Origin: an uncultured bacterium
GTDB lineage: Bacteria; Bacteroidota; Bacteroidia; Chitinophagales; Chitinophagaceae
Assembly: GCA_903826405.1 (NCBI GenBank)
Contig: CAIKEH010000008.1
Coordinates: 1-64,000, forward strand
Direction of reading: 5' to 3'
DNA: 64,000 bases
A program made the position numbers and the translations under genes. Position 1 is the first letter of the stretch. The number at the start of each line of letters is the position of its first letter. Below the pieces are notes generated by a model. That model had not been told where the DNA came from, ran no database searches, and was given only the letters and a program-made list of their open reading frames with translations. This document shows, one piece after another, positions 44,667 to 54,034 of the stretch.

Positions 44667-45446
44667 TCAATAATCGGAATAAGGTGTTGGGCGCAGGAAA
44701 ATGATATCGGCATGAGAAACATTCTTCTGATACTCTGGCTTTACAACCAATATCTTCCATTCAGGCGCATCAAAGAATTGCACCCAATGAGATTCGCGGC
44801 TGGCCATATCCTCGAAAGTGGTCATGTACATGAGGTTAGGCATTTTGCTTCCTGCGATCACCTCACCATAGAAGACAGAGTTGAACTCAAGACGCTTGAA
44901 CAAAGGCACTTCCCCACCTTCATTGAACATGTGCACCTTGCTCACCAATTTCATTTGGGTAGGGCTTTCATAACTCCTCAATTCATAAACACGATTCTCC
45001 CTTGGATTTTTCAGATCGGGCAACATGAGTCTGGGTGCATACCGGAATGCCTTCATCAGGATGGTTTCGATGCGGGAAAAGGGTTGCTGATCGGGCGATG
45101 CGTTCAAGTGATCGGCCCCTGCTGCCTGATACGCTTTGTCCTCAAGTAATTTCTGATCGGATGCAAGCAGTTTCTCGATCGATGCATATTCCTCCAACAC
45201 ATAGATCTTCTTGACCGAACCGGTATCATTGGAAAGATCAGAGAAAACTCCAATGTACTTGTAGCCCTGACGATGAAGTGCTGGCAGGTAGGAATCTTTC
45301 AGGAATCTATGTATGCCTTCCCCTTGTTGAGTGGTTGAATAATTATAGATCTTAAGTTGAAAAAAAACCCGATCGTCCTTTTTGGATTGGGCATATACGG
45401 TCATCAAAGCCGAAACGGCAAGCAGGAGTAATGATATTTTCTTCAT
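44667..45446 (-). CDS. Secreted NIPSNAP-family protein
   Basis: A signal peptide (SLLLLAVSALMTVYAQS) precedes two NIPSNAP-like ferredoxin-fold domains. The first starts at FFQLKIYNYSTTQQG and the second at RVYELRSYESPTQMK, ending MTTFEDMASRESHW. Bacterial NIPSNAP proteins often pair this duplication with a secretion signal in Bacteroidota; their function is not established. It lies 45 bp upstream of the M28 peptidase gene on the same strand and is likely cotranscribed. Confidence 0.88.
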   Translation of the reverse strand: MKKISLLLLAVSALMTVYAQSKKDDRVFFQLKIYNYSTTQQGEGIHRFLKDSYLPALHRQGYKYIGVFSDLSNDTGSVKKIYVLEEYASIEKLLASDQKLLEDKAYQAAGADHLNASPDQQPFSRIETILMKAFRYAPRLMLPDLKNPRENRVYELRSYESPTQMKLVSKVHMFNEGGEVPLFKRLEFNSVFYGEVIAGSKMPNLMYMTTFEDMASRESHWVQFFDAPEWKILVVKPEYQKNVSHADIIFLRPTPYSDY

Positions 45447-45591
45447 TCCCCAATGTACATTTTTTCACGGCTCCGCAAAACGGAAATTGAATAAAGATGT
45501 TCCTTAAATGTACTTGCAGTCCACCCAGTTCGATCAGGTGAAATCAGGCAACCCATCAGGGTCTGGCATCAATGCATTAAAAAGCGGGTTC

Positions 45592-46446
45592 TCACTTGAA
45601 ATTGTTGCGCATGGCCTTCAGCATGGACGCACCGGACATGCCTCCGGCAACAATGATCCTTCGGATGGTATACAGTGGGTCGTTAGGGTCGTTGGGCGCA
45701 TATAACTGGAATGCTGCCCGGAATCCATGTTCCTTGAGATGGGGTATCGCTTCGGGCCTCCAGAGTCCAAAAGGATATGCGAAATAATCGATCTTTTTGC
45801 CCGTGATCTCCCTCAACTGTTTGGTCGGCTTTTCGATCTGCGTAACATAATCCGCTTCCTCATATTTCTTCACGTTCTTATGATCCCAGGTATGGGATCC
45901 GATCACATGGCCTGCTTGAGAAAGTTCCCTGATCTGATCCTTGCTCATGTAATGATTCTTACCTATGGACACGGTCATGATGAAGAAAACGCCCTTGTAA
46001 CCATATTGGTCCATGACCGGCTTGGCCACCGTGTACTGGTCTTCATCCGTATCATCATAAGTCAGCATGACCGGATGTGTAGGAAGCGGGCTGCCATAAA
46101 CCAGATAATCGTACAACTGGTCGGGAAGAATGGTATGATAGCCACTATCATGAAGAACCTTCATCTGATCCTTGAAGTTGTCAATAGGCATAATATAATC
46201 CCTGGCCATTCTTGAGTCTTCATGCTTCCAATCACGGATCTGGTGGTAGCAGAGTATGGGTATGGGTTTCCTTGCCATGACCTCAGCAGCCCCTGCACGC
46301 TTCCCTTTGGAAGCATGGGACTCCTCCTTGTTTGTTTCAGAAACAGGCTTGAGTGTGTCCCCTGCTTGCGGTGCATTATCCGAATGACTGCCACAGGATA
46401 CTAAATAAAATAGGATTGATACGGCGAAAAACTTCCTCATGGCCAT
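45592..46446 (-). CDS. Polysaccharide-deacetylase-family lipoprotein
   Basis: A lipoprotein signal ends in lipobox LVSC. The mature protein has a NodB-type carbohydrate esterase 4 domain. Motif 1 is MLTYDDTDEDQ (usually TFDDG), and motif 2 is GSHTWDHKN with HxxxH metal ligands. The later YFAYPFGLW is motif 3. The two aspartates of motif 1 remain, so metal-dependent deacetylation of a glycan is plausible. It is anchored in the envelope. A -7 box is present 14 bp upstream. Confidence 0.87.
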   Translation of the reverse strand: MAMRKFFAVSILFYLVSCGSHSDNAPQAGDTLKPVSETNKEESHASKGKRAGAAEVMARKPIPILCYHQIRDWKHEDSRMARDYIMPIDNFKDQMKVLHDSGYHTILPDQLYDYLVYGSPLPTHPVMLTYDDTDEDQYTVAKPVMDQYGYKGVFFIMTVSIGKNHYMSKDQIRELSQAGHVIGSHTWDHKNVKKYEEADYVTQIEKPTKQLREITGKKIDYFAYPFGLWRPEAIPHLKEHGFRAAFQLYAPNDPNDPLYTIRRIIVAGGMSGASMLKAMRNNFK

Positions 46447-46459
46447 GATGAATTTCCTG

Positions 46460-46467
46460 CAAAGTTA
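46460..46467 (-). promoter_or_regulatory. -7 promoter box of the deacetylase gene
   Basis: The minus strand reads TAACTTTG, a full consensus match. The expected start lies about 10 nt before the first ATG at 46446. Confidence 0.5.
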
Positions 46468-46561
46468 CTGCGAAAAAGATCACTATCCCCCTTTCATATA
46501 TATCAAAATACTTAGTGAGCATAGTACTTTTTTATTCAGATCACAGTTCTGACATTTGCAT

Positions 46562-47215
46562 ATGGCATTGAAGGATTATTACGGGATCCTTGAGCTGGGG
46601 CCACAAGCCTCAGATAGGGAAATTAAAAAAGCCTATCGACGGCTGGCCATGACATACCATCCGGATAAACACCCGGAGGATCCGGTGGCAGCAGCCTATT
46701 TCCGCGAGATTCAGGAGGCATACGATACTTTGACCGATCCAGATAAAAAAGACGCCTACCTGCAGCAGCGATGGTATGAGAAGAGTGTGGGAAGGCGGAT
46801 GTCGGCGATGAACCCACTTACCAGTGTGAACATCCTCAAGGACATGCTGCATCTCGACAAATACATCTCCCGGCAAGACGCCTATCATATCGATCGGTCG
46901 GGACTATTGAATCACCTCTTGCAGATCCTTTCCCCAGAGGCAGTTGAAGGCTTGAAGACTGAAGCAGACAGGAATATCACCCATGAGATCCTGCTCACGG
47001 CCCTCCGATGTGCTAAACCACTTGAATTCGAGCAGGCGGCCACCTTGTCCCAGAGACTGGCCCTTTTTTGCAGGGAAGAAGACAAGGGCAGTCATGAACT
47101 TCATGAATATATGTCCGATAAGAGCAGAAAAAAGCAATGGGACAACGTTCGCATACCTCTGATCCTCACCACCAGCCTGATCATCTGTTACCTCATCTAC
47201 CGAGTTGCAAAATGA
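46562..47215 (+). CDS. J-domain protein with C-terminal membrane anchor
   Basis: The first 65 residues are a DnaJ J-domain with the DnaK-stimulating HPD triad in YHPDKHPED. A helical middle of about 115 residues without recognised domains follows. A C-terminal membrane helix (IPLILTTSLIICYLIYRV) ends the protein. It lacks the Gly/Phe and zinc regions of DnaJ, so it is a class III co-chaperone that recruits DnaK to the inner membrane. I use the ATG at 46562; an upstream TTG at 46556 is possible. Confidence 0.88.
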   Translation: MALKDYYGILELGPQASDREIKKAYRRLAMTYHPDKHPEDPVAAAYFREIQEAYDTLTDPDKKDAYLQQRWYEKSVGRRMSAMNPLTSVNILKDMLHLDKYISRQDAYHIDRSGLLNHLLQILSPEAVEGLKTEADRNITHEILLTALRCAKPLEFEQAATLSQRLALFCREEDKGSHELHEYMSDKSRKKQWDNVRIPLILTTSLIICYLIYRVAK

Positions 47216-47280
47216 ATGCCCATCGTCACAAAGATTCTTCTACGCGAAGGATTGATACCAGCAAGACAGCCGATATGCAC

Positions 47281-47288
47281 TAACTTTG
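47281..47288 (+). promoter_or_regulatory. -7 promoter box of the ABC-F gene
   Basis: TAACTTTG matches the consensus fully and ends 4 nt before the ATG at 47293, so the predicted transcription start is at the start codon. Confidence 0.45.
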
Positions 47289-47292
47289 CGCG

Positions 47293-49188
47293 ATGCATTA
47301 TCTCTCTGCAGAAAGTCTGGGAAAATCCTTCGGGATAAAGCCACTGTTCAGCAAGATCTCCTTTCACGTTGAGGAGGGTGACAAGATCGCACTCATCGCA
47401 CGTAATGGCTCCGGAAAGACTACCCTCCTGCGCATTCTGGCGGGTAAAGAAACCCCCGACGAAGGAAAGATTTGGGTACACAAAGACGTGGATATCGCCC
47501 TTTTCGAGCAGGATCCCGACTTCTTCGAAGATTCGACCATACTCGACAATATATTTTTCCACGACCATCCCATCATGAATGCCATCCGCGCATTCGAATC
47601 TGCAGGAGACTCCGATGATAGCCATGCCATGAATGATGCCATCATCCGAATGGACGAACTCGGCGCATGGGATTTTGACACCAAGGTGAAACAGATCCTC
47701 GGAAAACTGAATATCCACCAGTTGCAGCAAAAGGCAAGAACATTGAGTGGAGGGCAACGAAAACGTGTGGCCCTCGCCCGAACCCTCATCGATATCGGGT
47801 TCGAACACAAGCACACATTGCTCATCATGGACGAGCCCACTAACCACCTGGACGTGGAGATGGTTGAATGGCTGGAGCATTACCTGAATAAGGAGAACAT
47901 CACCCTGCTACTGGTCACACACGACAGGTATTTTCTGGACAATGTGACCGATGAAATCTGGGAACTCGAGGGTAGCCATATCCATGTCTACAAGGGGGAC
48001 TACGAGAATTACCTGGAAAAGAAATCAGCCAGACAGGAAAGTGACGCTGCCAGCATTGAAAAGGCTAGGAACACCTACCGCCGGGAATTGGAATGGATGC
48101 GCAAACAACCCCGGGCCAGAACAACCAAATCGAAAAGCCGGCAGGATGCTTTTTATGTGGTCGAATCCAAGGCCAAACAAAAATTGGAGGACAACCAACT
48201 GGAGTTGCAGGTCAAGATGAACCGACTGGGCGGAAAGATTGCCGAACTTAAAAAAGTGTACAAGTCGTTCGGGGAAAAAGTAATCTTGAAAGGATTCGAC
48301 TATACATTCAAGAAAGGTGAACGCGTTGGGGTGATCGGAAAGAATGGCGCAGGGAAGTCCACGTTCATCAACTTGATCCAGGAATTGGAAGTGCCTGACA
48401 GTGGAAAGATCAATATCGGCGAGACCGTGATATTCGGATATTATTCTCAACAGGGACTCGTGATGAAGGAAGATATGCGAGTCATTGAATACGTTAAGGG
48501 GATTGCAGAAAATTTTCCTCTTGCCAAAGGTGGATCGCTCAGCGCAGCACAGTTCCTTGAACTTTTCCTGTTCACCCCTGACCAGCAATATACATTTGTC
48601 AGCAAGTTAAGCGGCGGTGAAAGGAGGAGGTTGCATCTCCTGACCATACTTTTTCGAAATCCCAATTTCCTCATCCTCGACGAACCTACGAACGATCTGG
48701 ACCTTCCCACGCTCGGCGTCCTCGAGAATTTCCTGCTCGACTTTCAGGGATGCTTGCTCATCGTGAGCCATGACCGTTACTTTATGGACAGATTGGTCGA
48801 CCATCTTTTCGTTTTTGAAGGCGATGGTGTGGTCAGTGATTTTCCCGGGACATATGCGGATTACAGACTTAAAGAAACATTGCCCAAGGAACAAAAGCCA
48901 ATCAATCAGCAAAAAATTGAACTTGCAAGTCCGCAGCTAAATCCTAAAAGCCTTCCCGCAGAGCAAAAGAAAAAAGCTGGCTTCAAGGAAAAGAGGGAAT
49001 TCGAACAGATCGGTAAAGAGATCGAAGTTTTGGGTAAAGAGAAAAAAGAGCTAGAGGAAACCCTGAATTCAGGATCCCAGCCCTTCGATAGATTGCAGGA
49101 AATGGCAAACCGCATCCAAGTCATTTCGGAACTTCTTGACAAGAAAGAGATGCGCTGGCTGGAACTGAGTGAACTGATTTCGGATTGA
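47293..49188 (+). CDS. ABC-F family ribosome-associated ATPase (Uup-like)
   Basis: Two ABC ATPase domains lie in one chain without membrane segments. Domain 1 has Walker A ARNGSGKTT, signature LSGGQRKRVALAR and Walker B LLIMDEPTNHLD. Domain 2 has GKNGAGKST, LSGGERRRLHLL and FLILDEPTNDLD. They are joined by a helical linker (about residues 235-310) like the ABC-F ribosomal P-site tRNA interaction motif. A charged C-terminal coiled coil (about 545-631) is like that of Uup. Such proteins act on stalled ribosomes or assembly rather than transport. No antibiotic resistance context is seen. Confidence 0.93.
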   Translation: MHYLSAESLGKSFGIKPLFSKISFHVEEGDKIALIARNGSGKTTLLRILAGKETPDEGKIWVHKDVDIALFEQDPDFFEDSTILDNIFFHDHPIMNAIRAFESAGDSDDSHAMNDAIIRMDELGAWDFDTKVKQILGKLNIHQLQQKARTLSGGQRKRVALARTLIDIGFEHKHTLLIMDEPTNHLDVEMVEWLEHYLNKENITLLLVTHDRYFLDNVTDEIWELEGSHIHVYKGDYENYLEKKSARQESDAASIEKARNTYRRELEWMRKQPRARTTKSKSRQDAFYVVESKAKQKLEDNQLELQVKMNRLGGKIAELKKVYKSFGEKVILKGFDYTFKKGERVGVIGKNGAGKSTFINLIQELEVPDSGKINIGETVIFGYYSQQGLVMKEDMRVIEYVKGIAENFPLAKGGSLSAAQFLELFLFTPDQQYTFVSKLSGGERRRLHLLTILFRNPNFLILDEPTNDLDLPTLGVLENFLLDFQGCLLIVSHDRYFMDRLVDHLFVFEGDGVVSDFPGTYADYRLKETLPKEQKPINQQKIELASPQLNPKSLPAEQKKKAGFKEKREFEQIGKEIEVLGKEKKELEETLNSGSQPFDRLQEMANRIQVISELLDKKEMRWLELSELISD

Positions 49189-49200
49189 ACTCCAACCCTT

Positions 49201-50169
49201 TCAGATCTTGTGCAAGACCTGTGCACGATGCAGTCTGTCATTGATGGCACGGCCAAGTCCCACTTCAGGCAAACGTTCCGCCAAAATGATATCCACTCCT
49301 AAAGAATCGATGCTCCTCAACACACTGAACAGATTCCTTGCGGCTTCATGAAGGTCACCCTCTGGAGACAACACGAAAGAATATGTCGGCTCTGGATTCC
49401 GATATTTTCGGGAAAAGGAAATGATGGCCATTTTTTTTCCAACATGCACCTGCCGCAGGGAGTCGATATCCCCCATCCACAATGGTGCGTGCGGAGCATA
49501 GTGACTGCTCAACTGTCCCGGAGTCACAGGGCGACTTGAAGATACATTGATAATGATCGGACACGCTGCCACCCTTTTGATTTCTTCGACGGCAATGCCC
49601 CCCATGCGGTGAATGACAAGGCCCCCATCCTGGAATCCTACAATGGTGGATTCCAGCCCCACTGAGCATGGCCCACCATCAAGTATGTATGCCACCCTTC
49701 CCTGAAGGCTTTGAAAAACGTGTTGCGCCGTAACCGGGCTGACATAACCGAATGGGTTGGCACTGGGAGCCGCCAGAGGCAATTGGATCATCCGGAGCAA
49801 TTGAAGCGTCATGGGATGATCAGGGATCCTCAAGGCTACCATGTCACTGCCGGCCGTTACGATATCAGGTACTATTGACTTTTTTTGCAGGAGGAAAGTG
49901 ATCGGGCCGGGAGAAAAGGCTTCTGCCAAACGATAACATTGTTCGGGAATCTCAGTTGCAAAATCTGCAAGTTGTTTCATATCCGCCACATGTAAGATCA
50001 GAGGGTTGAATCGTGGACGCTGTTTGGCATCGTAGATCCGCAATACGGCCTCCTCGTCGAGGCCGTTCCCAGCCAGTCCGTAAACCGTCTCGGTAGGTAT
50101 CGCCACGAGTTCGCCCTTGAGCAACAATTCAGCCGCATGAGCCAGATCCTGGCCGATATGGGTGTCCAT
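49201..50169 (-). CDS. L-threonylcarbamoyladenylate synthase, Sua5 type
   Basis: This enzyme makes threonylcarbamoyl-AMP from threonine, bicarbonate and ATP for t6A37 on tRNA. The YrdC domain covers about residues 5-200, with the family segment VAIPTETVYGLAGNGLDEEA and KQRPRFNPLILHV. A Sua5 C-terminal domain follows a linker carrying PVTPGQLSSHYAPHAPLW, which marks the longer Sua5 form over TsaC. The 322-residue length agrees. The gene is convergent with the ABC-F gene, with only 12 bp between stops. Confidence 0.94.
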   Translation of the reverse strand: MDTHIGQDLAHAAELLLKGELVAIPTETVYGLAGNGLDEEAVLRIYDAKQRPRFNPLILHVADMKQLADFATEIPEQCYRLAEAFSPGPITFLLQKKSIVPDIVTAGSDMVALRIPDHPMTLQLLRMIQLPLAAPSANPFGYVSPVTAQHVFQSLQGRVAYILDGGPCSVGLESTIVGFQDGGLVIHRMGGIAVEEIKRVAACPIIINVSSSRPVTPGQLSSHYAPHAPLWMGDIDSLRQVHVGKKMAIISFSRKYRNPEPTYSFVLSPEGDLHEAARNLFSVLRSIDSLGVDIILAERLPEVGLGRAINDRLHRAQVLHKI

Positions 50170-50357
50170 TCAATCGAAATTAAACGAATTCATTAACTGT
50201 AAGGGCATAATCGGGCAAATTGGCTTCAGCCTCAATTCATAAAAGGTCTCGGGGTTGACTCAACCTTGAAGTACCGAGGAATTGTTTCCGGTATGGAAGT
50301 GGCAATCAGGTTCCGAAGTCAAATCATTAATTTCGTGGATAATATAATTAAAGACAC

Positions 50358-51473
50358 ATGAAGACCTTCTTCAAATGGATGTTTATACTGATCCCAATGA
50401 TCAGCCAAGGTCAAGCCACCCTGCATAGTGGCTTTGATGCCAAGGAATATCTCGATATGCTGGATATCAATTCCCAATGGGCGGACAGCCTGCAGCGTTT
50501 ACCAGAGAAACCCGGATTGAAATACACCCATCAGTTCTTCTCTGAAGAAGTCGGACTCAGGAATCGATGGAGTTTCTGGACTTCTCCGGATGGCATCGGT
50601 GTGATCACAATCAGAGGAACCGTGATGAAACTGGAAAGTTGGCTGGCTGATGTATACTCTCCTATGGTCGCCGCAAAAGGTTCCTTGCACTTAGATGATA
50701 GCACCACCTTCCAATACCAATTCGCTGAGGATGAAAAGGCAGCGGTGCACCTGGGCTTCGCACTGGGAACGGCTTATCTTGCTCCCACTGTTGTCAGGAC
50801 CATAAAGGAGTACTATACCCAGAAAAACATGAGATCCTTTCTGCTCATGGGTCATAGCCAGGGAGGTGCCATCTGTTATCTGATGACTTCTTACCTGAGA
50901 TACCTGCAGAAAAAAGGGGACCTGCCGGCAGATATCGTTTTCAAATCCTATTGCAGCGCAGCGCCGAAACCCGGGAATTTATATTATGCCTATGATTATG
51001 AATTCCTGACCCGAGGGGGCTGGTCATATACCGTGGTCAATGCAGCGGATTGGGTCCCAGAAGCAGGCCCCACAGCTCAGACACTCTCGGATTTCAATCC
51101 CGTAAACCCCTTCACTAACCTTGGGCCGGTATTTAAAAAACAAAAGTGGCCAGCGAACTGGTATCTGAAAGGGGTATACAACAAAATGAATCGGGCCGTC
51201 AACGGATCACGCGACAGATTGCAGAAAAATCTGGGCGGAACCATTGGGAAATTGGTCAGGAAGTCACTACCACAATACATTGAGCCGACTTATGCCAATA
51301 CCATGAACTACATGCGAGCGGGGACCTTCATCGTACTGCAGCCAGATTCCGCTTATAAAAAATTGTACCCGGACGATCCCAAGGCCATGTGGACTCACCA
51401 CATGTTCAAGCCATATGAATATCTCGTGAGGAAAGAATACCTGGAAGCCGACAAATCAGAAGACAAGAAATAA
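50358..51473 (+). CDS. Secreted class 3 lipase-family protein
   Basis: A signal peptide (FILIPMISQGQA) is followed by a lipase_3-type alpha/beta hydrolase. The substrate strand GVITIRGTVMKLESWL precedes the nucleophile elbow MGHSQGGAI with Ser near residue 166. The acid and histidine are likely in AADWVPE and the final THHMF region. It is predicted to cut esters or lipids in the periplasm. Its stop overlaps the start of the redoxin gene by one base, implying translational coupling. Confidence 0.85.
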   Translation: MKTFFKWMFILIPMISQGQATLHSGFDAKEYLDMLDINSQWADSLQRLPEKPGLKYTHQFFSEEVGLRNRWSFWTSPDGIGVITIRGTVMKLESWLADVYSPMVAAKGSLHLDDSTTFQYQFAEDEKAAVHLGFALGTAYLAPTVVRTIKEYYTQKNMRSFLLMGHSQGGAICYLMTSYLRYLQKKGDLPADIVFKSYCSAAPKPGNLYYAYDYEFLTRGGWSYTVVNAADWVPEAGPTAQTLSDFNPVNPFTNLGPVFKKQKWPANWYLKGVYNKMNRAVNGSRDRLQKNLGGTIGKLVRKSLPQYIEPTYANTMNYMRAGTFIVLQPDSAYKKLYPDDPKAMWTHHMFKPYEYLVRKEYLEADKSEDKK

Positions 51474-52030
51474 TGGCACGTACACCATCGGTCATGGCGC
51501 CACTGGGCAGAAAGGCACCTTACTTCCGTTTAATCGATACTGTGAGTGACTCGCTGTTGAGCCTAACCGAAATGAAAGGGAAACTGGGAACACTGGTGAT
51601 GTTCATTTGCAACCACTGTCCATTCGTCAAGCATGTGAATCCCGCGATCGTGGCGATCTCGGCAGATTATCGCCCCAAAGGCATAAATCTGATCGCCATC
51701 AGCAGCAACGATATTGCACAATATCCTGATGATGGACCGATCGAGATGAAAGCGACTGCCACTTCATGCGGTTACGATTTCCCTTATCTTTTTGATGAGG
51801 ATCAGGAAGTGGCCCGAGCCTATCAGGCCGCCTGTACGCCCGACTTCTTCCTCTACGACAGCACACTACACCTTGTTTATCGGGGACAACTTGACGAGTC
51901 CAGACCTGGAAATGGAAAGAACGTGACGGGTCAAGACATGCGTCATGCGCTCGATGCACTTGTAACAGGGCAACAAGTACCCACCTTGCAATATCCAAGC
52001 ATAGGGTGCAACATCAAATGGAAAAAATAA
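51473..52030 (+). CDS. Thioredoxin-fold redoxin protein
   Basis: The protein belongs to the AhpC/TSA-redoxin superfamily with the active-site motif CNHCPF at residues 46-49. Other family segments are FRLIDTVSDSLLSL, LIAISSNDIAQYPDD and the cis-Pro loop CTPDFFLYD. No signal peptide is seen, so it is probably a cytoplasmic peroxiredoxin-like or disulfide reductase protein. The ATG overlaps the preceding lipase stop (TAATG). Its length of 185 residues is typical. Confidence 0.88.
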   Translation: MARTPSVMAPLGRKAPYFRLIDTVSDSLLSLTEMKGKLGTLVMFICNHCPFVKHVNPAIVAISADYRPKGINLIAISSNDIAQYPDDGPIEMKATATSCGYDFPYLFDEDQEVARAYQAACTPDFFLYDSTLHLVYRGQLDESRPGNGKNVTGQDMRHALDALVTGQQVPTLQYPSIGCNIKWKK

Positions 52031-52059
52031 AAATTTGAGCCCTCCCAAATCACCATGCA

Positions 52060-53016
52060 TCATTTACTGATCACGTAGCAACACCGCTGTAATTTACCTG
52101 CAAAATCAAATGGAGTCGTAGCACCTGTTATATCCTTTATGCCTTCGGCATGAATGGAAGCTTTGTCCATCACGAAATGCCTGGCATTCGTACTGAAATA
52201 AATAATCCCTCCCTTCCTGACCTTTTGTAAAACCAGATCGATCATTCCGGCATGATCTTCTTGGATATCTAAATAATCGTCCATCTTTTTGCTGTTGCTG
52301 AAAGTTGGAGGATCGAGGATGACCATATCAAAATGCTCGTCTGGCAATGAGGGAAGGACCTTCATGACATCATCCCTTATGTATGTGTATCGATCCCCTT
52401 CCGGGAAGCCATTCTCCAACATGTTCTTACGCGCCCAATTCAGGTAGGTGTTCGACATGTCCACCGAAACCACTTCTTTGGCACCACCGGCTGCAGCATA
52501 CACGGAGAAAGCACCCGTGTAACAAAAAAGATTCAGCACACGCTTGCCCTTTGCCTGATCCCTGACCATTCCGCGCGTGATCCGGTGATCCGGAAAAAGT
52601 CCGGTATCCAGATAATCTCCCAAGTTGACCAGGAAGGAAAGACCTCCTTCCATTATGCTGAAAAAATCCCCGCTATCGCCTCCTTTGACGTACTGATCAA
52701 CACGATCTGCTTTTCGTTTCCTCTCTTTCAGGTAAATATGCTCCGCAGGAACCCCAAGAGTATGTTCCACAGCTAATAGGCTACCCTCCAACCAGGCTGC
52801 ATGTTCCTCTTCAATCAATGTATGCCGACTCCGATATTCAGCCACCTGTATACGATCCCCATAGCGGTCAATGATCAATGGGAATTCAGGAAGATCACGG
52901 TCGTACAATCGATATGCGCTGATCCCCTGCCGGACCGCTTGCCTGGATAAATGCCGGTTGACTTTGGCCAATCGATTGGAGAACATATTGAATTTATCCG
53001 ACTGATCTGCTGACAT
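52060..53016 (-). CDS. RlmI-like 23S rRNA cytosine methyltransferase
   Basis: This is a class I SAM-dependent methyltransferase of the RlmI/RlmK family. From the ATG at 53016 a short N-terminal region leads to an EEHAAWLEG linker domain. Next is SAM motif I LNLFCYTGAFSVYAA, then acidic motif VVSVDMSN and catalytic motif ILDPPTFSNS. RlmI also has a PUA domain at its N-terminus; only a reduced one fits here. The predicted target is 23S rRNA 5-methylcytosine, but this is by family. Confidence 0.88.
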   Translation of the reverse strand: MSADQSDKFNMFSNRLAKVNRHLSRQAVRQGISAYRLYDRDLPEFPLIIDRYGDRIQVAEYRSRHTLIEEEHAAWLEGSLLAVEHTLGVPAEHIYLKERKRKADRVDQYVKGGDSGDFFSIMEGGLSFLVNLGDYLDTGLFPDHRITRGMVRDQAKGKRVLNLFCYTGAFSVYAAAGGAKEVVSVDMSNTYLNWARKNMLENGFPEGDRYTYIRDDVMKVLPSLPDEHFDMVILDPPTFSNSKKMDDYLDIQEDHAGMIDLVLQKVRKGGIIYFSTNARHFVMDKASIHAEGIKDITGATTPFDFAGKLQRCCYVISK

Positions 53017-53376
53017 TTTATCAATTGAGGATCCAAAACATGAACAATTCAAACACCTGCAGCGAATATCGCAACTTCAATGCAATTATGTTGAGTTACC
53101 GGGAGTGCCCTTTTGAACGATGTTGATCAGGTCTGCAATCATATAAAATGATCCTAACATTGATCATCTCAAGGCCATCATTTCCCGTAACCACATCCTT
53201 TGGAAAGTAGCCCACCCCATCAAGGATAGTCAGGAAATTTCAAGTGCCGGCGGTGTTCTTTTTTTACTCGCCATGAGAAATTCCCTAAAAATTTCTGAAA
53301 CCTGGCCATTTCAGAAAGGATATTCGGAAAATTTATCTAATTTTAATGTTACAACATTAATTTAAACCAATCAATC
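53017..53376. other. Intergenic region between the methyltransferase and YceI genes
   Basis: The 360 bp between these divergent genes contain no open frame worth calling. The region becomes AT-rich towards YceI and holds the palindrome at 53343-53360. A short stretch near 53151-53200 carries no feature I can name. Confidence 0.6.
53343..53360. promoter_or_regulatory. 8+8 bp palindrome upstream of YceI, candidate operator
   Basis: TTAATGTT and AACATTAA flank a 2-nt spacer, 16 bp before the YceI ATG. The AT-rich symmetric form fits a MarR- or TetR-type dimer site, though no regulator gene is adjacent. Confidence 0.45.
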
Positions 53377-53928
53377 ATGGATTCCACAACAGCACCCGCA
53401 CATTGGGTCATCGACAGCCACCACAGTGAGATCGGCTTCAAGGTCAAGCACCTGGTCATATCCACAACCACAGGAAAATTCAAAGATTTCAGCGGCAGTA
53501 TCGAAACCGTAAATACTGATTTCACGGGTGCAACGATCCGTTTCAGCGCCAAAACCGACAGTATCGACACGGCCTCTGATTACAGGGACACGCATTTGAA
53601 GTCGGCCGAATTTTTTGATTCGGCTAATTTTCCGGAGATAAGCTTTGAAAGCACCGAATTCATCAAGGTTGATGAAGAAGATTACCACCTGAAGGGCAAC
53701 CTGACCATAAAAGGTGTGACCAAGGCGGTACAATTGGAAGTGGACCATTTCGGGACCACCAAAGATCCCTTCTCCGGTAAGACCAAGGCGGGTTTCGAGA
53801 TCAATGGCAAGATCAAACGCAAGGATTTCGGACTCACATGGGATGTTCTTACTGAAGCTGGCGGTGCCGTTGTATCAGACGAAGTGAAACTGCATATTCA
53901 TGTGGAAGCGGACAAAGTTGAAGGCTGA
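53377..53928 (+). CDS. YceI-family protein
   Basis: This is a YceI lipocalin-like beta-barrel protein of 183 residues. The pattern HWVIDSHHSEIGFKVKHL at the start, FSAKTDSIDTASDYRD in the middle and LTIKGVTKAVQLEVDH is typical. There is no signal peptide, unlike E. coli YceI, so it is cytoplasmic. Family members bind polyisoprenoids or fatty acids. It is a single-gene unit with a candidate operator before and a terminator after it. Confidence 0.9.
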   Translation: MDSTTAPAHWVIDSHHSEIGFKVKHLVISTTTGKFKDFSGSIETVNTDFTGATIRFSAKTDSIDTASDYRDTHLKSAEFFDSANFPEISFESTEFIKVDEEDYHLKGNLTIKGVTKAVQLEVDHFGTTKDPFSGKTKAGFEINGKIKRKDFGLTWDVLTEAGGAVVSDEVKLHIHVEADKVEG

Positions 53929-53949
53929 TCCCACTAAACGATCCATCAC

Positions 53950-53980
53950 GGAAGTCCCGTCCCCATCGGATGGGGCTTCC
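53950..53980 (+). terminator. Terminator-like hairpin after YceI
   Basis: GGAAG...CCCCAT and ATGGGG...CTTCC form a 6+5 bp stem with a bulge and a 3-nt loop, 21 bp past the stop. The downstream sequence is T-rich without a full run. Confidence 0.55.
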
Positions 53981-54034
53981 TCTTCACTTTAAATTGACGC
54001 TACAGTCATAGAACCGCAAAAGGAAAAGCTCGCC

